Shown here: one piece after another, positions 17,122-26,442 of the stretch
Layout: every line of letters begins with the position of its first letter
How positions within the stretch are numbered: position 1 is the stretch's first letter
Made by a program: the position numbers and the translations under genes
NCBI RefSeq assembly: GCF_902499075.1
Contig: NZ_CABVPP010000009.1
Location: forward strand, 1 to 64,000
Source: Burkholderia pseudomultivorans
GTDB lineage: Bacteria; Pseudomonadota; Gammaproteobacteria; Burkholderiales; Burkholderiaceae
Direction of reading: 5' to 3'
Length of the DNA: 64,000 nt
Notes under the pieces: model-generated
Told to the model about the DNA's origin: nothing
Seen by the model: only the letters and a program-made list of their open reading frames with translations
Database searches by the model: none

Positions 17122-18789
17122 TCAGCCGGTCGCGAGCTGCGCGGCCGCGCGCGACGACGCGACCAGCAGCAGCTTCATCGTCGCGCGCGTCGCGCCGACG
17201 AACAGCTTGCGCGCGGCGCGCGCATCGAGCGTGTCGAAGTCGATCTCGGTGAGGATCACGCACGGCGCCGACTGCCCCTTGAAGCGATAGATCGAATCGA
17301 GCAGCACGTCGCCTTCGCGATATTCGGGGTTGCCGAACAGGTCGTACTTGCCGGTGAAGCGCTTGATCCGGTGCGGGCCGAGCTGATCGAGCGACGCGAG
17401 CACCGAGTTCTCGCGGCCGCGATACGACAGCACCGCGATGTCCTGCTTGCGAAAGCCGAGCGACAGCGCGTGCGTGATCGCGCGCTTGGTGGCGTCGATG
17501 CACGCTTGCGCGAGCGCGTCGTCCGACGCGCCGGCTTCGCCGTAAGCCGATACCGACGGATCGGAGCCGTCGAACGGGCTGCCCGAGCGCAGCTCGGCCG
17601 CGAGCGGTTCGACGCGGCCGACGATATCGCGCACGAATTCGAGCAGGTCGCGCGGGCTGCGGTAGTTGGTGAGCGCCTTCAGCGTGACCCAGCCCGGCAG
17701 CGCGACCGGTTCGCGCATGTAGAGGTTCTGCAACGGATCCTCGAGCCACCACCAGGCGCCGTCCGGCGCGAGCAGGCGCTCGAGCGCGACCGCCCACGGC
17801 GCGTGGAAATCCTGCCCTTCGTCCACGATCAGCACGTCGACGTGCCAGCGTTCGGAAACCGGGGTTTGCGCGAAGCGCGCCTCGAGCCGCTCGAATGCGC
17901 CGGGCGTCTGGAAGTCCGGCACGTCACCGCTGTCGCGCGCAACCCAGTCGCACAGCTGGTGATAGTTCGCGATCTTCGCGCCGGGCGGCGCGATGCGCGC
18001 GATGTAGTCGGCGAGCGGCCGGTTGAAGCAGACGTACAGCACGCGCTTGCCGGCCGCGACCGCATCCCGCATCGCCTGCACTGCCAGCTGCGTCTTGCCC
18101 GAACCGGCGGTGCCCGTCACGCGCAGCCGGAACGGCGCGAATTCGAGCTGGCGCGCCCATGCGGCAAGGCCGCCCGACAGCCGCGTGACGAGCGTGCCGG
18201 CCTGCCCGACGAGCGCGCTCGTATCGGGCGTGAGCGCGAGTTCGTCTGCGAGGAAATGATGGAGTTTCGCCGCGTTCGGCAGGCTTTCGTCGTCTTCGGG
18301 CAGGATCTGCAGGATCACCTGCGCGAGCTGCGCCTTGCGCGACGCATCGACGATGCGCTCGGCCGCGACGCCCGCGATCGCGGCCTGGCGAATCGCGTAG
18401 TCGGGGCAGTACAGCAGCGCCTCGACGCCGTAGATGCCCGCGCCGAGCGCGGCCGTCAGCCGGCGGTGCAGCGTTTCCTGCGTGCGCGCGAGCTGGATCG
18501 CGACGTTGCGCTCGGTCTGCAGATAGACCTTTACCAGCCCCTTCGGCGTTTCGCGCAGGAAGCCGGCCTTCTGTTCGATCAGCAGCACGCGGCCGGCCGG
18601 GCTCACGACCACGAACGCCGCTTCGCCGAATACCGAGAACGCCTGCTCGGCGCGCGTCCAGTGCACGCCGTGATAGACGGTGTAGCCGTCCGGCAGCGCG
18701 TGTTCGAGTGCGGCGAGCGTTTCGCGCTCGCGTTCGGCCGCGCCGGTCGCGGCGAGGCTTTTCCAGTCGTCGGGGATGAGGCGGGCCAT
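17122..18789 (-). CDS. NERD nuclease-domain / UvrD-like helicase fusion
   Basis: Protein of 555 residues. The N-terminal part (about 15-130) resembles a NERD nuclease-related domain, with a hydrophobic strand and LIEQKAG giving a possible E-x-K metal site (Glu72, Lys74). A superfamily-1 helicase follows: Walker A GTAGSGKT at 226-233, Walker B VLIVDEGQDF, and a C-terminal motif VI-like LFVGATRATMKLLLV. It probably acts on DNA or RNA in the cytoplasm. NERD-helicase proteins occur both as housekeeping-like singletons and in defence loci. It stands alone here, with no methyltransferase or partner nuclease. Confidence 0.82.
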   Translation of the reverse strand: MARLIPDDWKSLAATGAAERERETLAALEHALPDGYTVYHGVHWTRAEQAFSVFGEAAFVVVSPAGRVLLIEQKAGFLRETPKGLVKVYLQTERNVAIQLARTQETLHRRLTAALGAGIYGVEALLYCPDYAIRQAAIAGVAAERIVDASRKAQLAQVILQILPEDDESLPNAAKLHHFLADELALTPDTSALVGQAGTLVTRLSGGLAAWARQLEFAPFRLRVTGTAGSGKTQLAVQAMRDAVAAGKRVLYVCFNRPLADYIARIAPPGAKIANYHQLCDWVARDSGDVPDFQTPGAFERLEARFAQTPVSERWHVDVLIVDEGQDFHAPWAVALERLLAPDGAWWWLEDPLQNLYMREPVALPGWVTLKALTNYRSPRDLLEFVRDIVGRVEPLAAELRSGSPFDGSDPSVSAYGEAGASDDALAQACIDATKRAITHALSLGFRKQDIAVLSYRGRENSVLASLDQLGPHRIKRFTGKYDLFGNPEYREGDVLLDSIYRFKGQSAPCVILTEIDFDTLDARAARKLFVGATRATMKLLLVASSRAAAQLATG

Positions 18790-18916
18790 GGCGTCGGGCG
18801 GCGGATGCCGGCGTGGGCGTGAACGGGTCCGGCTATTGTACTGAGGAACCCGTTCGCGACCGCGGCGCCGCGTGGGCCTGGCCTTGGCTCTGGCCGTCGG
18901 GCGCGACGCGCGGCGT

Positions 18917-19771
18917 TTAGCCGCGCGCGAGCCGTTTCGCGAGATCGGCGCTGAGAATCGCCATGCGTGCGGGTTTTTCGTAGCAGACGACGTCGAACGC
19001 GCGGATCACTTCGCTGATGTCCGCTTCGCTCGCGCGCCCGGTGAGCAGGTCGCCGGTCAGCACGAAGATCGGTGCGCCGGGATTGTCGGACGTACGCACG
19101 GCCTTGATCGCGGTCGCGGCAGTGCAGTCGTCGAACAGCCATTCGGTGACGACTGCGTCGAATGCCTGGCCTTGCAGCGCGTCGACGAACGCGGTGATGC
19201 CGTCGAACGACGCCGTCGCGAAACCCTGCCGTTCCAGATAGCGGCACAGCTCGGTCGCGCTGACGCGATCGGGATCGATCACGGCGACGACGAGCTTGTC
19301 GCTTTCCGCGCGGCGCGGGTAGATTTCGATCTTGTGCACGTCGTACGCGTTCTGGTACAGCACGCCCGTGTGGCGCAGCACGCGCCAGCGGCCGTTCTGT
19401 TCGTACGCGACGAATTCGGGACGCGCGCCGGCTTCGAGCGGCGCGCCGATCCATGCGGTGCACGGAATTTCGGCGACGCCTGCGTACAGCACCGCGTCCT
19501 GCGAATACGCGCCGACCATGCCGGGGTCGAGCGTCTGCGCGCCGAACAGCTGGGCGGCGGGCTCGCCGTATGCCTCGGCGACTTTCTTGATCTGCGCGAG
19601 CGTCCAGGGGCTGCTGCCGCGCAGTTTGCGGTGACCTTGCGAGAAGCTCAGGTCGAGGATGCGGCAGAGTTCGGTGGTCTGCTGGCGCTTGCCGATGCCG
19701 TGGCGAGTCATTAGCTCGCGCACACGCTCGGCAACCGCGAGGGAATCCGTGGTGATTGCTTCAGTGGTCAT
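18917..19771 (-). CDS. HTH regulator with degenerate receiver domain (BetR-like)
   Basis: Protein of 284 residues. The N-terminal third has a helix-turn-helix-like segment (LCRILDLSFSQGHRKLRG, about 35-52) resembling the BetR domain. The C-terminal third (about 170-284) has receiver-fold strands: VVAVIDPD, FDAVVTEWLFDD, IFVLTGD and VVCYEKPA. In the third strand the phospho-accepting Asp is replaced by Glu (TEW), while the switch Thr and the Lys-Pro are kept. This points to phosphorylation-independent signalling. No histidine kinase is adjacent. The start at 19771 is chosen over an upstream frame to 19858. The target genes are unknown. Confidence 0.7.
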   Translation of the reverse strand: MTTEAITTDSLAVAERVRELMTRHGIGKRQQTTELCRILDLSFSQGHRKLRGSSPWTLAQIKKVAEAYGEPAAQLFGAQTLDPGMVGAYSQDAVLYAGVAEIPCTAWIGAPLEAGARPEFVAYEQNGRWRVLRHTGVLYQNAYDVHKIEIYPRRAESDKLVVAVIDPDRVSATELCRYLERQGFATASFDGITAFVDALQGQAFDAVVTEWLFDDCTAATAIKAVRTSDNPGAPIFVLTGDLLTGRASEADISEVIRAFDVVCYEKPARMAILSADLAKRLARG

Positions 19772-20008
19772 GCTACGGGAACGGATCGGGTCGATTCGGA
19801 TGACGTTCAGAACGACGCCTTGCGGCGGGTCTCGGCGGACAGTCTTGACGATGTCCAATGGCGAGCCGACCGGCCACGCGCGGAAAAGATAACTTTACCG
19901 CAAAATGGCGTCCGTTCCTTGTCGCGATCGGTGCGTTTCTGTGAAAGGTGTATCTCGACGTTACCGCGCAGCACGCACTGGCCGTGCATTAACACCCAAA
20001 GAGAAATA

Positions 20009-21343
20009 ATGACGACAACCTATCCTTTGCACGACGCGTTGACGCGCGCCGATACGCCGTTCCCGGACCAAGCCGACGTCGTGATCGCCGGGGCCGGCAT
20101 CATGGGCTGTGCAGCCGCGTACTACCTGGGTTTGCGTGGCCTGAAGGCCGTCGTGCTCGACAAGTCGCGAATTGCCGGACAGCAGTCGACGCGCGCGTGG
20201 GGCTTCGTCCGGCAGCAGGGTCGCGAATCCGCCGAAGTGCCGCTGATGATGGCCGGCATGCGCATCTGGGAGCGATTAGAGGAAACGCTCGGTTTCGATC
20301 TCGAATGGCGGCAGGGCGGCTGTCTCTATATTGCGGACAACGAAACGGACTGGACGTCGTTCCAGGCCTGGCTTGCCGTCGCGCGCGAGCACGGGCTCGA
20401 TACGCGCACGCTGACGCGCGCGCAGATCGACGAGCGCGTGCGCGGGCTGTCGACGCAGGCGCGCACGCTCGGCGGCTTGTACACCGCGACCGACGGGCAG
20501 GCCGAACCGCGACGCGTGGCGGCCGCATTCGCCGCGCGTGCGGCCGAGGCCGGCGCACGGTTTTTCGAAGGCTGCGGCGTGACGGCGATCGAGACGGCCG
20601 GCGGCGCGGTGATCGGCGTCGCGACCGAGCGCGGCACGATCCGCACGCGACGCGTGATCTGCGCGGCCGGCGCGACGAGTTTCCGGCTGCTCGACGGCGT
20701 CGGTATCCGCCTGCCGCAGCAGGCAGTGCGCGGCACCTGCATGCGCACCAACGTGGTGCCTCCGATATCGGCGTCGACGATCTGGGGGCATGGCCTCGGC
20801 ATCCGGCAGCGCGAGAACGGCGCGATCAATCTCGCCGACGACATGCAGGTCGACGTCGACCTGACGCTCGGCCACCTGCGCGGCTTGAGCGTGTTCTGGC
20901 CGGAGTTCTGGTCGCAGCGCGAGAAATTCCGTCTGCACCTGAACGCCGCCGCATGGCGCGACGCGCTTGCACGCATCGGCGGCGGGCTCGGTCCGATCGA
21001 GCCGCGCGATCCGCAGCCGCAGCCGAATCGCGCGCATGCGCCGCGCGCGCTCACGAAGCTGAAGCGGATGTTTCCCGCGCTGAAGGAGGTGCAGATCGTC
21101 GAGGCATGGGCCGGCCTGATCGACGTGCTGCCCGACGGCATTCCGGTGATCGATGCGCCGGGCACGCCGTCGGGGCTCGCGATCGCGACGGGGTTCTGCG
21201 GTCACGGTTTCGCGATGGGGCCGATCATCGGCCGGCTGCTGGCCGAATGGATCGACACGGGCGCGCCGTCGCTCGATCTGTCGGCGTTCCGCGCGCACCG
21301 TTTCGTCGACGGGACGATGGTGCGTCCGCGCAGCATGCTGTAG
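20009..21343 (+). CDS. FAD-dependent amine/amino-acid oxidoreductase (DAO family)
   Basis: Flavoprotein of 444 residues of the glycine/D-amino acid oxidase family. The dinucleotide fold DVVIAGAGIMGCAAAYYLG is at about 23-41, STRAWGFVRQQG follows, and the C-terminal FAD segment is FCGHGFAMGPIIGRLLAEW. It should oxidise a secondary amine or amino acid; the substrate is not deducible. The start at 20009 is supported by AAAGAGAAATA upstream; the frame opens further back without a ribosome site. No dehydrogenase subunits or transporter are adjacent. It is followed on the same strand by the K+ channel gene. Confidence 0.85.
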   Translation: MTTTYPLHDALTRADTPFPDQADVVIAGAGIMGCAAAYYLGLRGLKAVVLDKSRIAGQQSTRAWGFVRQQGRESAEVPLMMAGMRIWERLEETLGFDLEWRQGGCLYIADNETDWTSFQAWLAVAREHGLDTRTLTRAQIDERVRGLSTQARTLGGLYTATDGQAEPRRVAAAFAARAAEAGARFFEGCGVTAIETAGGAVIGVATERGTIRTRRVICAAGATSFRLLDGVGIRLPQQAVRGTCMRTNVVPPISASTIWGHGLGIRQRENGAINLADDMQVDVDLTLGHLRGLSVFWPEFWSQREKFRLHLNAAAWRDALARIGGGLGPIEPRDPQPQPNRAHAPRALTKLKRMFPALKEVQIVEAWAGLIDVLPDGIPVIDAPGTPSGLAIATGFCGHGFAMGPIIGRLLAEWIDTGAPSLDLSAFRAHRFVDGTMVRPRSML

Positions 21344-21425
21344 CGGACAAACCGGCTTCATGGCGCCGGCCGGACCGTGTATTCCCGTCGTAGAATCGAG
21401 CCCGCATCCTTCAGGAGAATCCCCG

Positions 21426-22520
21426 TTGGCAACGCCCTCCGCCCAGCGTCGTTCGTTGCGTTCCCGCCTGCGTCGCGCGCGTAATCCGTGGCAGGCGCCG
21501 CGCGCACGCACGCTGTTCACGCGCCCCGCGACGTCGCCGCGGCGCACGCTGCTGTTCCGTCTCGGCATGGTCGTGCTGCTGTGTGCGCTTGCGTTCCTCG
21601 TGCTGTATCTCGATCGCAGCGGCCTGCGTGATTCGACGAAGGACACGCCGATGACCATCGCCGATCTCGTCTATTTCACGATGGTCACGGTCGCGACGGT
21701 CGGCTATGGCGACATCGTGCCGGTCACCGCGCGGGCGCGGCTGATCGATGCGTTCTTCATCGTGCCGATCCGGATCGGCATCTGGTTCATTTTCCTGGGC
21801 ACGGCGTATCAGTTCGTGATCCAGCGCGTCGTCGAGGAATTCCGCATGAAACGTCTGCAAAAGCAATTGTCCGATCACATCGTCGTGTGCGGTTACGGGC
21901 TGTCGGGCTCGATCGCCGTGCGCGAGCTGCTTGAAAGCGGCGTCGATCCGTCGACGATCATCGTGATCGACGCACAGCAGCAGGCGCTCGAAGCCGCGAC
22001 CTCGCTCGGCGTGACGGGGCTGCTCGGCGATCCCGCGCACGAGGACTTGCTGCAGCAGGCGCAGGTGCGCGCGGCGAAGGCCGTGATCATCTCGGTGACC
22101 GACGATCCGACCGCGATCCTGTTGACGCTGTCGGTGCGCAGCATCGCACCGGACACGAAGATCGTCGTGCGGATCCAGGAGAACCTGTATCAGCGGCAAC
22201 TGCGGCAGGCGGGGGCGGACGTGATCGTATCGTCGACGAAGATCGGCGCGCTGCTGCTCGCGGATGCGGTGCACAGCCGCTATATCGTGCCGTTCGTCAA
22301 CGACATGCTGTCGACGCGCGGGCGCGCGACGCTGCTGGAGCGCGAGGCGCTGCCGCACGAGATCGGCTGCATGACGAACGTCGTGCCGGGCGCGATCGTC
22401 GTCGGGCTGGATCGATGCGGGAAGATCCAGTCGTTCTACGAGGATCCGCCTTGCCGGATCGAGGCGGGGGATACGCTGGTGGTGATTCAGTCGGCGAGGA
22501 TTCCGGATGGGGATGTTTGA
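21426..22520 (+). CDS. Potassium channel with RCK/TrkA-N domain
   Basis: Inner-membrane K+ channel of 364 residues. A basic N-terminus (about 1-42) precedes membrane helix 1 (43-62), a pore loop with selectivity filter VATVGYGD (89-96), helix 2 (about 103-125) and a cytoplasmic RCK domain starting near 147 (VVCGYGLSGS Rossmann motif), followed by a TrkA-C-like end. The start is TTG at 21426, with AGGAGA seven bases upstream. No ATG in a sensible position fits, and the frame open to 21153 lies inside the upstream gene. It resembles MthK/Kch-type two-helix channels gated by nucleotide or ion binding. Confidence 0.88.
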   Translation: MATPSAQRRSLRSRLRRARNPWQAPRARTLFTRPATSPRRTLLFRLGMVVLLCALAFLVLYLDRSGLRDSTKDTPMTIADLVYFTMVTVATVGYGDIVPVTARARLIDAFFIVPIRIGIWFIFLGTAYQFVIQRVVEEFRMKRLQKQLSDHIVVCGYGLSGSIAVRELLESGVDPSTIIVIDAQQQALEAATSLGVTGLLGDPAHEDLLQQAQVRAAKAVIISVTDDPTAILLTLSVRSIAPDTKIVVRIQENLYQRQLRQAGADVIVSSTKIGALLLADAVHSRYIVPFVNDMLSTRGRATLLEREALPHEIGCMTNVVPGAIVVGLDRCGKIQSFYEDPPCRIEAGDTLVVIQSARIPDGDV

Positions 22521-22726
22521 GCGGTTTTTTTTAAAAAGCCGGCTGAATTCCCGAGGCCGTATCGTCGAAAAGGCGGGCTTCACGACCATTTCGAAATCGT
22601 TTGACGCGTTCGGTCGGACAATTTCGTATCACTCTCAAGTTTTCTCTCCATATGCCGATACTCCGGGGCTGGGCAGCCGAATGACGGCTGCTCGAAATAA
22701 CCCGTTCAATTCGATAAGGAGAAGAA

Positions 22727-23053
22727 ATGAGTATCGCAAGCGACGACGCCGTTCGGGGGAGCGGTGGACTGATGTCACTTGGCAAGGCTTTCGGGTTTTA
22801 CGTCGGAGCCGTGGTTGCGTTGATTGCCGGTGCGGTGATAGCTGCCGTAAGCAAGGCATCGATCGTCTACTTTGTCGTTTATTTTGCCTGCGGTATTTTC
22901 CTGAACCGTACGGTGTTGCGAAATTTGATTACGTTTCATCCGGTCTATAACACGCTGCACAACGTATTCTCGACCAAAGTCCGCGCGCTGCTATTCTGGC
23001 CGATTTCCTATCTTGTCCTGATTGGCAAGATTGCGGTAGTCCGCGCGATCTGA
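22727..23053 (+). CDS. Small hypothetical membrane protein
   Basis: Unrecognised protein of 108 residues with three hydrophobic segments: about 22-42, 44-64 and 86-105. It has a strong ribosome site (AAGGAGAAGAA before the ATG). Base composition is visibly more AT-rich than the neighbours, as is the 200-base region upstream, which hints at a horizontally acquired piece. No known domain is seen. A GC-rich hairpin follows at 23137-23159. Confidence 0.65.
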   Translation: MSIASDDAVRGSGGLMSLGKAFGFYVGAVVALIAGAVIAAVSKASIVYFVVYFACGIFLNRTVLRNLITFHPVYNTLHNVFSTKVRALLFWPISYLVLIGKIAVVRAI

Positions 23054-23136
23054 GCAGGCGCTGCCGGAGGCGGCGCGGTTTCGCGCATCCGATCTCGCGA
23101 TGTCGACGCTCGACAACGCGTCCAGGGGGTAAATAA

Positions 23137-23159
23137 CGGGCGCGGTCGTGCCGCGCCCG
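23137..23159. terminator. Hairpin between convergent genes
   Basis: CGGGCGCGG and CCGCGCCCG form perfect 9-base arms around TCGTG. On the minus strand it starts 5 bases after the SDR stop and is followed by TTATTTA, consistent with termination of the SDR gene. It may also stop the small membrane protein gene. Confidence 0.6.
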
Positions 23160-23164
23160 CAAAC

Positions 23165-23923
23165 CTACCCGCGCCCCACAAACGGCATCGCCGTCGCCAT
23201 GATCGTCATGTTCAGGATGTTCGCGTCCAGCGGCAGGCTGGCCATCTGCACGACCGCGTTCGCGACATGCGCGACGTCCATGCGCGCCTCGGGCGCCATG
23301 CTGCCGTCCGCCTGCGGCACGCCTTGCGTCATCCGTTCCGTGAGCGGGGTCGCCGCGTTGCCGATGTCGATCTGACCGCAGGCGATGTTGTACGCGCGGC
23401 CGTCCAGCGCCAGCGATCGCGTGATCCCGGTCACCGCATGCTTGGTGGCCGTGTACGCGATCGTCTCGGGGCGCGGCGAGTACGCCGAGATCGAACCGTT
23501 GTTGATGATCCGGCCGCCCTGCGGCGTCTGCGCCTTCATGATGCGCCAGGCGGCCCGCGCGCAGAGGAACACGCCGGTCAGGTTGGTCGCGACCACGGCG
23601 TTCCAGACGTCGAGTTCGTATGCGTCGAGGGAAGCGGGCGGTGCGTTGCGTCCGGCATTGTTGAAGAGCACGTCGAGCCGGCCGAACTGCTGTGCGATCT
23701 GCGCAAACGCGCGGTCGACCGACGCTTCGTCGGTGACGTCGGCGGGAAACACGTGCGCGTCGCCGCCCGCGGCGCGGATCGCTTCCTGCGTTTCGCACAA
23801 CGGCGCTTCCGTACGCCCGATCAGCGCGACGGTGAATCCCGCGCCGGCGAGCGCGACAGCCGCTGCACGGCCGATGCCGGATCCGGCGCCCGTGACGGCT
23901 GCAAATTTCTTCGAGACAGACAT
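23165..23923 (-). CDS. SDR-family oxidoreductase
   Basis: Classical short-chain dehydrogenase of 252 residues: cofactor loop TGAGSGIG (about 11-18), NNAGRNAPP (about 88-96), catalytic Ser in NNGSISAYS and YTATK (Y-x-x-x-K). The Arg-Thr after strand 2 (LIGRTE) suggests NADP preference. The start at 23923 has an AGGAA ribosome site 7-10 bases upstream. It lies 97 bases downstream of a LysR gene on the same strand. The substrate is unknown. Confidence 0.88.
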   Translation of the reverse strand: MSVSKKFAAVTGAGSGIGRAAAVALAGAGFTVALIGRTEAPLCETQEAIRAAGGDAHVFPADVTDEASVDRAFAQIAQQFGRLDVLFNNAGRNAPPASLDAYELDVWNAVVATNLTGVFLCARAAWRIMKAQTPQGGRIINNGSISAYSPRPETIAYTATKHAVTGITRSLALDGRAYNIACGQIDIGNAATPLTERMTQGVPQADGSMAPEARMDVAHVANAVVQMASLPLDANILNMTIMATAMPFVGRG

Positions 23924-24020
23924 GGCTTGATTTCCTGCTGGTTGAAGGGGGGCAGCGCAGACGCACAGGCGATGTCGTCGCAAGGCTCCGTCGCCTGTTC
24001 ACGCGACATCGTACACGTGC

Positions 24021-24965
24021 CTATTTCTTTCGCGCCGGTGCGGATTTCCGCTGCCGCGCGCCGGTGTCCGCAAATAGCTCGACCACCACGTCCCGCAGCC
24101 AGCGGTTGCCCTCGTCCTGATTGACTCGCGCATGCCACAGCATATGGATCGGTGCGCCGGGCAGTGTCACCGGCAGCGCGCGCCAGCCTAGCGAAAACGG
24201 CGCCGCCAGTTGCAGCGCGAGATGCTCCGGCACCGTCGCGATCAGGTCGGTGCGTTGCAGGATGTAGCCGACGCTCATGAAATGCGGCACCGTCAGCCGC
24301 ACGTTGCGCGTGACGCGACGCCGCTTCAGCCATTCGTCCACCTGTCCATGGCCGGTCCCGGCCGATACCACGACCAGATGCCCGGCGTCGCGCCACGCGT
24401 CGAGCGTGAGCGGCGCGGCCTCGAGCGGATGGCCGCGCCGAAACAGGCACACATACCGTTGATCGAACAGCCGGCGCTGATAGAACCCGCCCTGCAGTTG
24501 CGGCAGCAGCCCGATCGCGAGGTCGACGCGGCCGTCGGCCATTTCGTCGCTCAGGTTCACGCTGGTGTTGCGCACCGTGTTCAGCACGATGCCGGGCGCC
24601 GCGTGCGCGACGCGTTCCAGCAACGCGGGCAGGAACACGACTTCGCCGATATCGGTCATGCCGATCGTGATCGTGCGCGCGGCGTGCCGCGGGTCGAAGC
24701 CCGTCTCGGGATTGAGCGCGGCGTGCAGCGTCGCGAGTGCGTGCGAAACGGGCTCCGCCAGCCGCAGCGCGAACGGCGTCGGTACGACGCCGCCCGGTCC
24801 GCGCACGAACAGCGGATCGCCGAGCCGCCGGCGCAGCTTCGCGAGCGCGTTGCTGACGCCCGGCTGGCTCATGTTCATCTGCTCGGCGACGGTCGACACG
24901 CGCCGCTCCTGCATCAGACGCTGGAAAAGCAGCAGCAGGTTGAGGTCGAGGTCGCTCAGTTCCAT
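24021..24965 (-). CDS. LysR-family regulator, NodD-like group
   Basis: Transcription regulator of 314 residues. The N-terminal LDLNLLLLFQRLMQERRVS and the helix-turn-helix MNMSQPGVSNALAKLRRRLGDPLF (shown in part; about 30-53) match the NodD/SyrM-type subgroup that controls aromatic degradation genes. The effector domain spans about 95-300. It is divergent from the FAD monooxygenase at 25140, and the 174-base interval contains a TTCAT-N6-ATGAA repeat of LysR-box form. The likely role is activation of that monooxygenase in response to an aromatic compound. Confidence 0.9.
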   Translation of the reverse strand: MELSDLDLNLLLLFQRLMQERRVSTVAEQMNMSQPGVSNALAKLRRRLGDPLFVRGPGGVVPTPFALRLAEPVSHALATLHAALNPETGFDPRHAARTITIGMTDIGEVVFLPALLERVAHAAPGIVLNTVRNTSVNLSDEMADGRVDLAIGLLPQLQGGFYQRRLFDQRYVCLFRRGHPLEAAPLTLDAWRDAGHLVVVSAGTGHGQVDEWLKRRRVTRNVRLTVPHFMSVGYILQRTDLIATVPEHLALQLAAPFSLGWRALPVTLPGAPIHMLWHARVNQDEGNRWLRDVVVELFADTGARQRKSAPARKK

Positions 24966-24988
24966 GGGTTGACGTGGCTCCCGATCAT

Positions 24989-25004
24989 TTCATTCAGTGA
25001 TGAA
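24989..25004. promoter_or_regulatory. LysR-type box between divergent lysR and monooxygenase
   Basis: TTCAT-TCAGTG-ATGAA, an inverted repeat containing the T-N11-A pattern of LysR sites. It lies 25-40 bases upstream of the lysR start and about 135 bases before the monooxygenase. A second, wider pair of the same half-sites occurs at 25011-25015 and 25030-25034. It is probably the recognition and activation site of the adjacent LysR protein. Confidence 0.6.
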
Positions 25005-25139
25005 GCGGATTCATTCCATTTTATTGTGGGATGAAACCCCGCTCCCGACAATACCGGTACGGCGCCTGCATTCGACACGACCGCCGCGCCCGCCGCACCC
25101 CGCGGACCCCACAACCTGAATCTCGGAGACACCTTCATC

Positions 25140-26354
25140 ATGCAGACGAATCTGACGATTGCGATCGTCGGCGCCGGCATCGGCGGCCTGACGCTGGCGC
25201 TCGCGCTGCGCGAGCGCGGCATCGACGCGCAGCTCTATGAACAGACCGGCGAGTTGCGCGAGGTCGGTGCGGCCGTCGCGCTGTCGGCCAACGCGACGCG
25301 CTTCTACGAACGCCTGGGATTGCGTCCGCAGTTCGACGCGGTGTGCGCGGAGATTCCGGCTCTCGTCTATCGCGACGGGCGCAGCGGCGCGGTGATCGGC
25401 CATCATCGCGGCGAGCCGAGCTATCGCCGGCAGTTCGGCGGCGCATACTGGGGCGTGCATCGCGCCGATCTGCAGGCCGTGCTGTCGAAAGCGGTCGGCC
25501 TCGACTGCATCCATCTCGGCCATCGTCTGGTCGATCTCGCGCAACATCCGGATCGCGTCACGCTGAGTTTCGACAACGGCCGGCGCGTCGACGCGGATCT
25601 CGTGATCGGCGCGGACGGCGCGCGCTCGATCACGCGGCGCTGGATGCTCGGCTACGACGACGTGCTGTATTCGGGCTGCTCGGGGTTTCGCGGCGTGGTG
25701 CCGGCCGGGCGCATGGACCTGCTGCCGGATCCCGAGACCATCCAGTTCTGGGTCGGGCCGCACGGGCATCTGCTGCACTATCCGATCGGCGACAACGGCG
25801 ACCAGAATTTCCTGCTGGTCGAGCGTCATCCTTCGCCGTGGCCGTCGCGCGACTGGGTCATGCCGGCAGAGGAGGGCGAGCAGCTGCGCCTGTTCCGGGA
25901 CTGGCACCCGGCGGTGGTGCAGATGATTACCGCGGTGCCGATCAGCCAGCGCTGGGGCCTGTTCCATCGGCCGCCGCTCGGCCGCTGGAGCCGCGGGCGC
26001 GTGACGCTGATCGGCGATGCCGCGCATGCGCTGGTGCCGCACCACGGGCAGGGCGCGAACCAGTCGATCGAGGATGCGGTCGTGCTGGCGGCGCAACTGG
26101 CGAAGGCGGGGCCCGGCAATTGGCGCGAAGCGCAGGAAGCGTACGAGCGGCTGCGCCGCGGTCGCACGCGCAAGGTGCAGTACGCATCGATCTCAGCCGC
26201 CGACGTGCTGCATCTGCCCGACGGGCCGGCCGCGCAGGCGCGCAATGCGCGTCTCGCCGAGCGCGACAGCGTGCTGCATCATCTCGACTGGATTCACGAC
26301 TTCGACGCGCTCGAACAGGAGCCGAGCGAGCGGCAGGGCGGGACGTGGCTGTGA
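25140..26354 (+). CDS. FAD-dependent aromatic hydroxylase (3-hydroxybenzoate 6-hydroxylase/salicylate hydroxylase-like)
   Basis: Single-component flavoprotein monooxygenase of 404 residues. It has the FAD fold IAIVGAGIGGLTLALAL near the N-terminus, the DG fingerprint DLVIGADGARS (about 155-165) and the GD motif TLIGDAAHALVPHHGQGANQ (in part; about 290-305). Closest groups are 3-hydroxybenzoate 6-hydroxylase (forms gentisate) and salicylate 1-hydroxylase (forms catechol), using NADH and O2. No ring-cleavage gene is adjacent, so the pathway is unclear. It is probably controlled by the divergent LysR regulator. Confidence 0.85.
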   Translation: MQTNLTIAIVGAGIGGLTLALALRERGIDAQLYEQTGELREVGAAVALSANATRFYERLGLRPQFDAVCAEIPALVYRDGRSGAVIGHHRGEPSYRRQFGGAYWGVHRADLQAVLSKAVGLDCIHLGHRLVDLAQHPDRVTLSFDNGRRVDADLVIGADGARSITRRWMLGYDDVLYSGCSGFRGVVPAGRMDLLPDPETIQFWVGPHGHLLHYPIGDNGDQNFLLVERHPSPWPSRDWVMPAEEGEQLRLFRDWHPAVVQMITAVPISQRWGLFHRPPLGRWSRGRVTLIGDAAHALVPHHGQGANQSIEDAVVLAAQLAKAGPGNWREAQEAYERLRRGRTRKVQYASISAADVLHLPDGPAAQARNARLAERDSVLHHLDWIHDFDALEQEPSERQGGTWL

Positions 26355-26442
26355 GCCGCTGCGCTCCGTCGGTAACGCGGGCCCGGGCGGCATGCGTCCA
26401 GCCCGCCATGCGCGCCACCGAAGCGCATGCGCGGCGCGGCCG

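Noticed and set aside
22520-22545. T8 run after the K+ channel gene considered as a terminator
   Set aside because: No convincing stem precedes the T-run.
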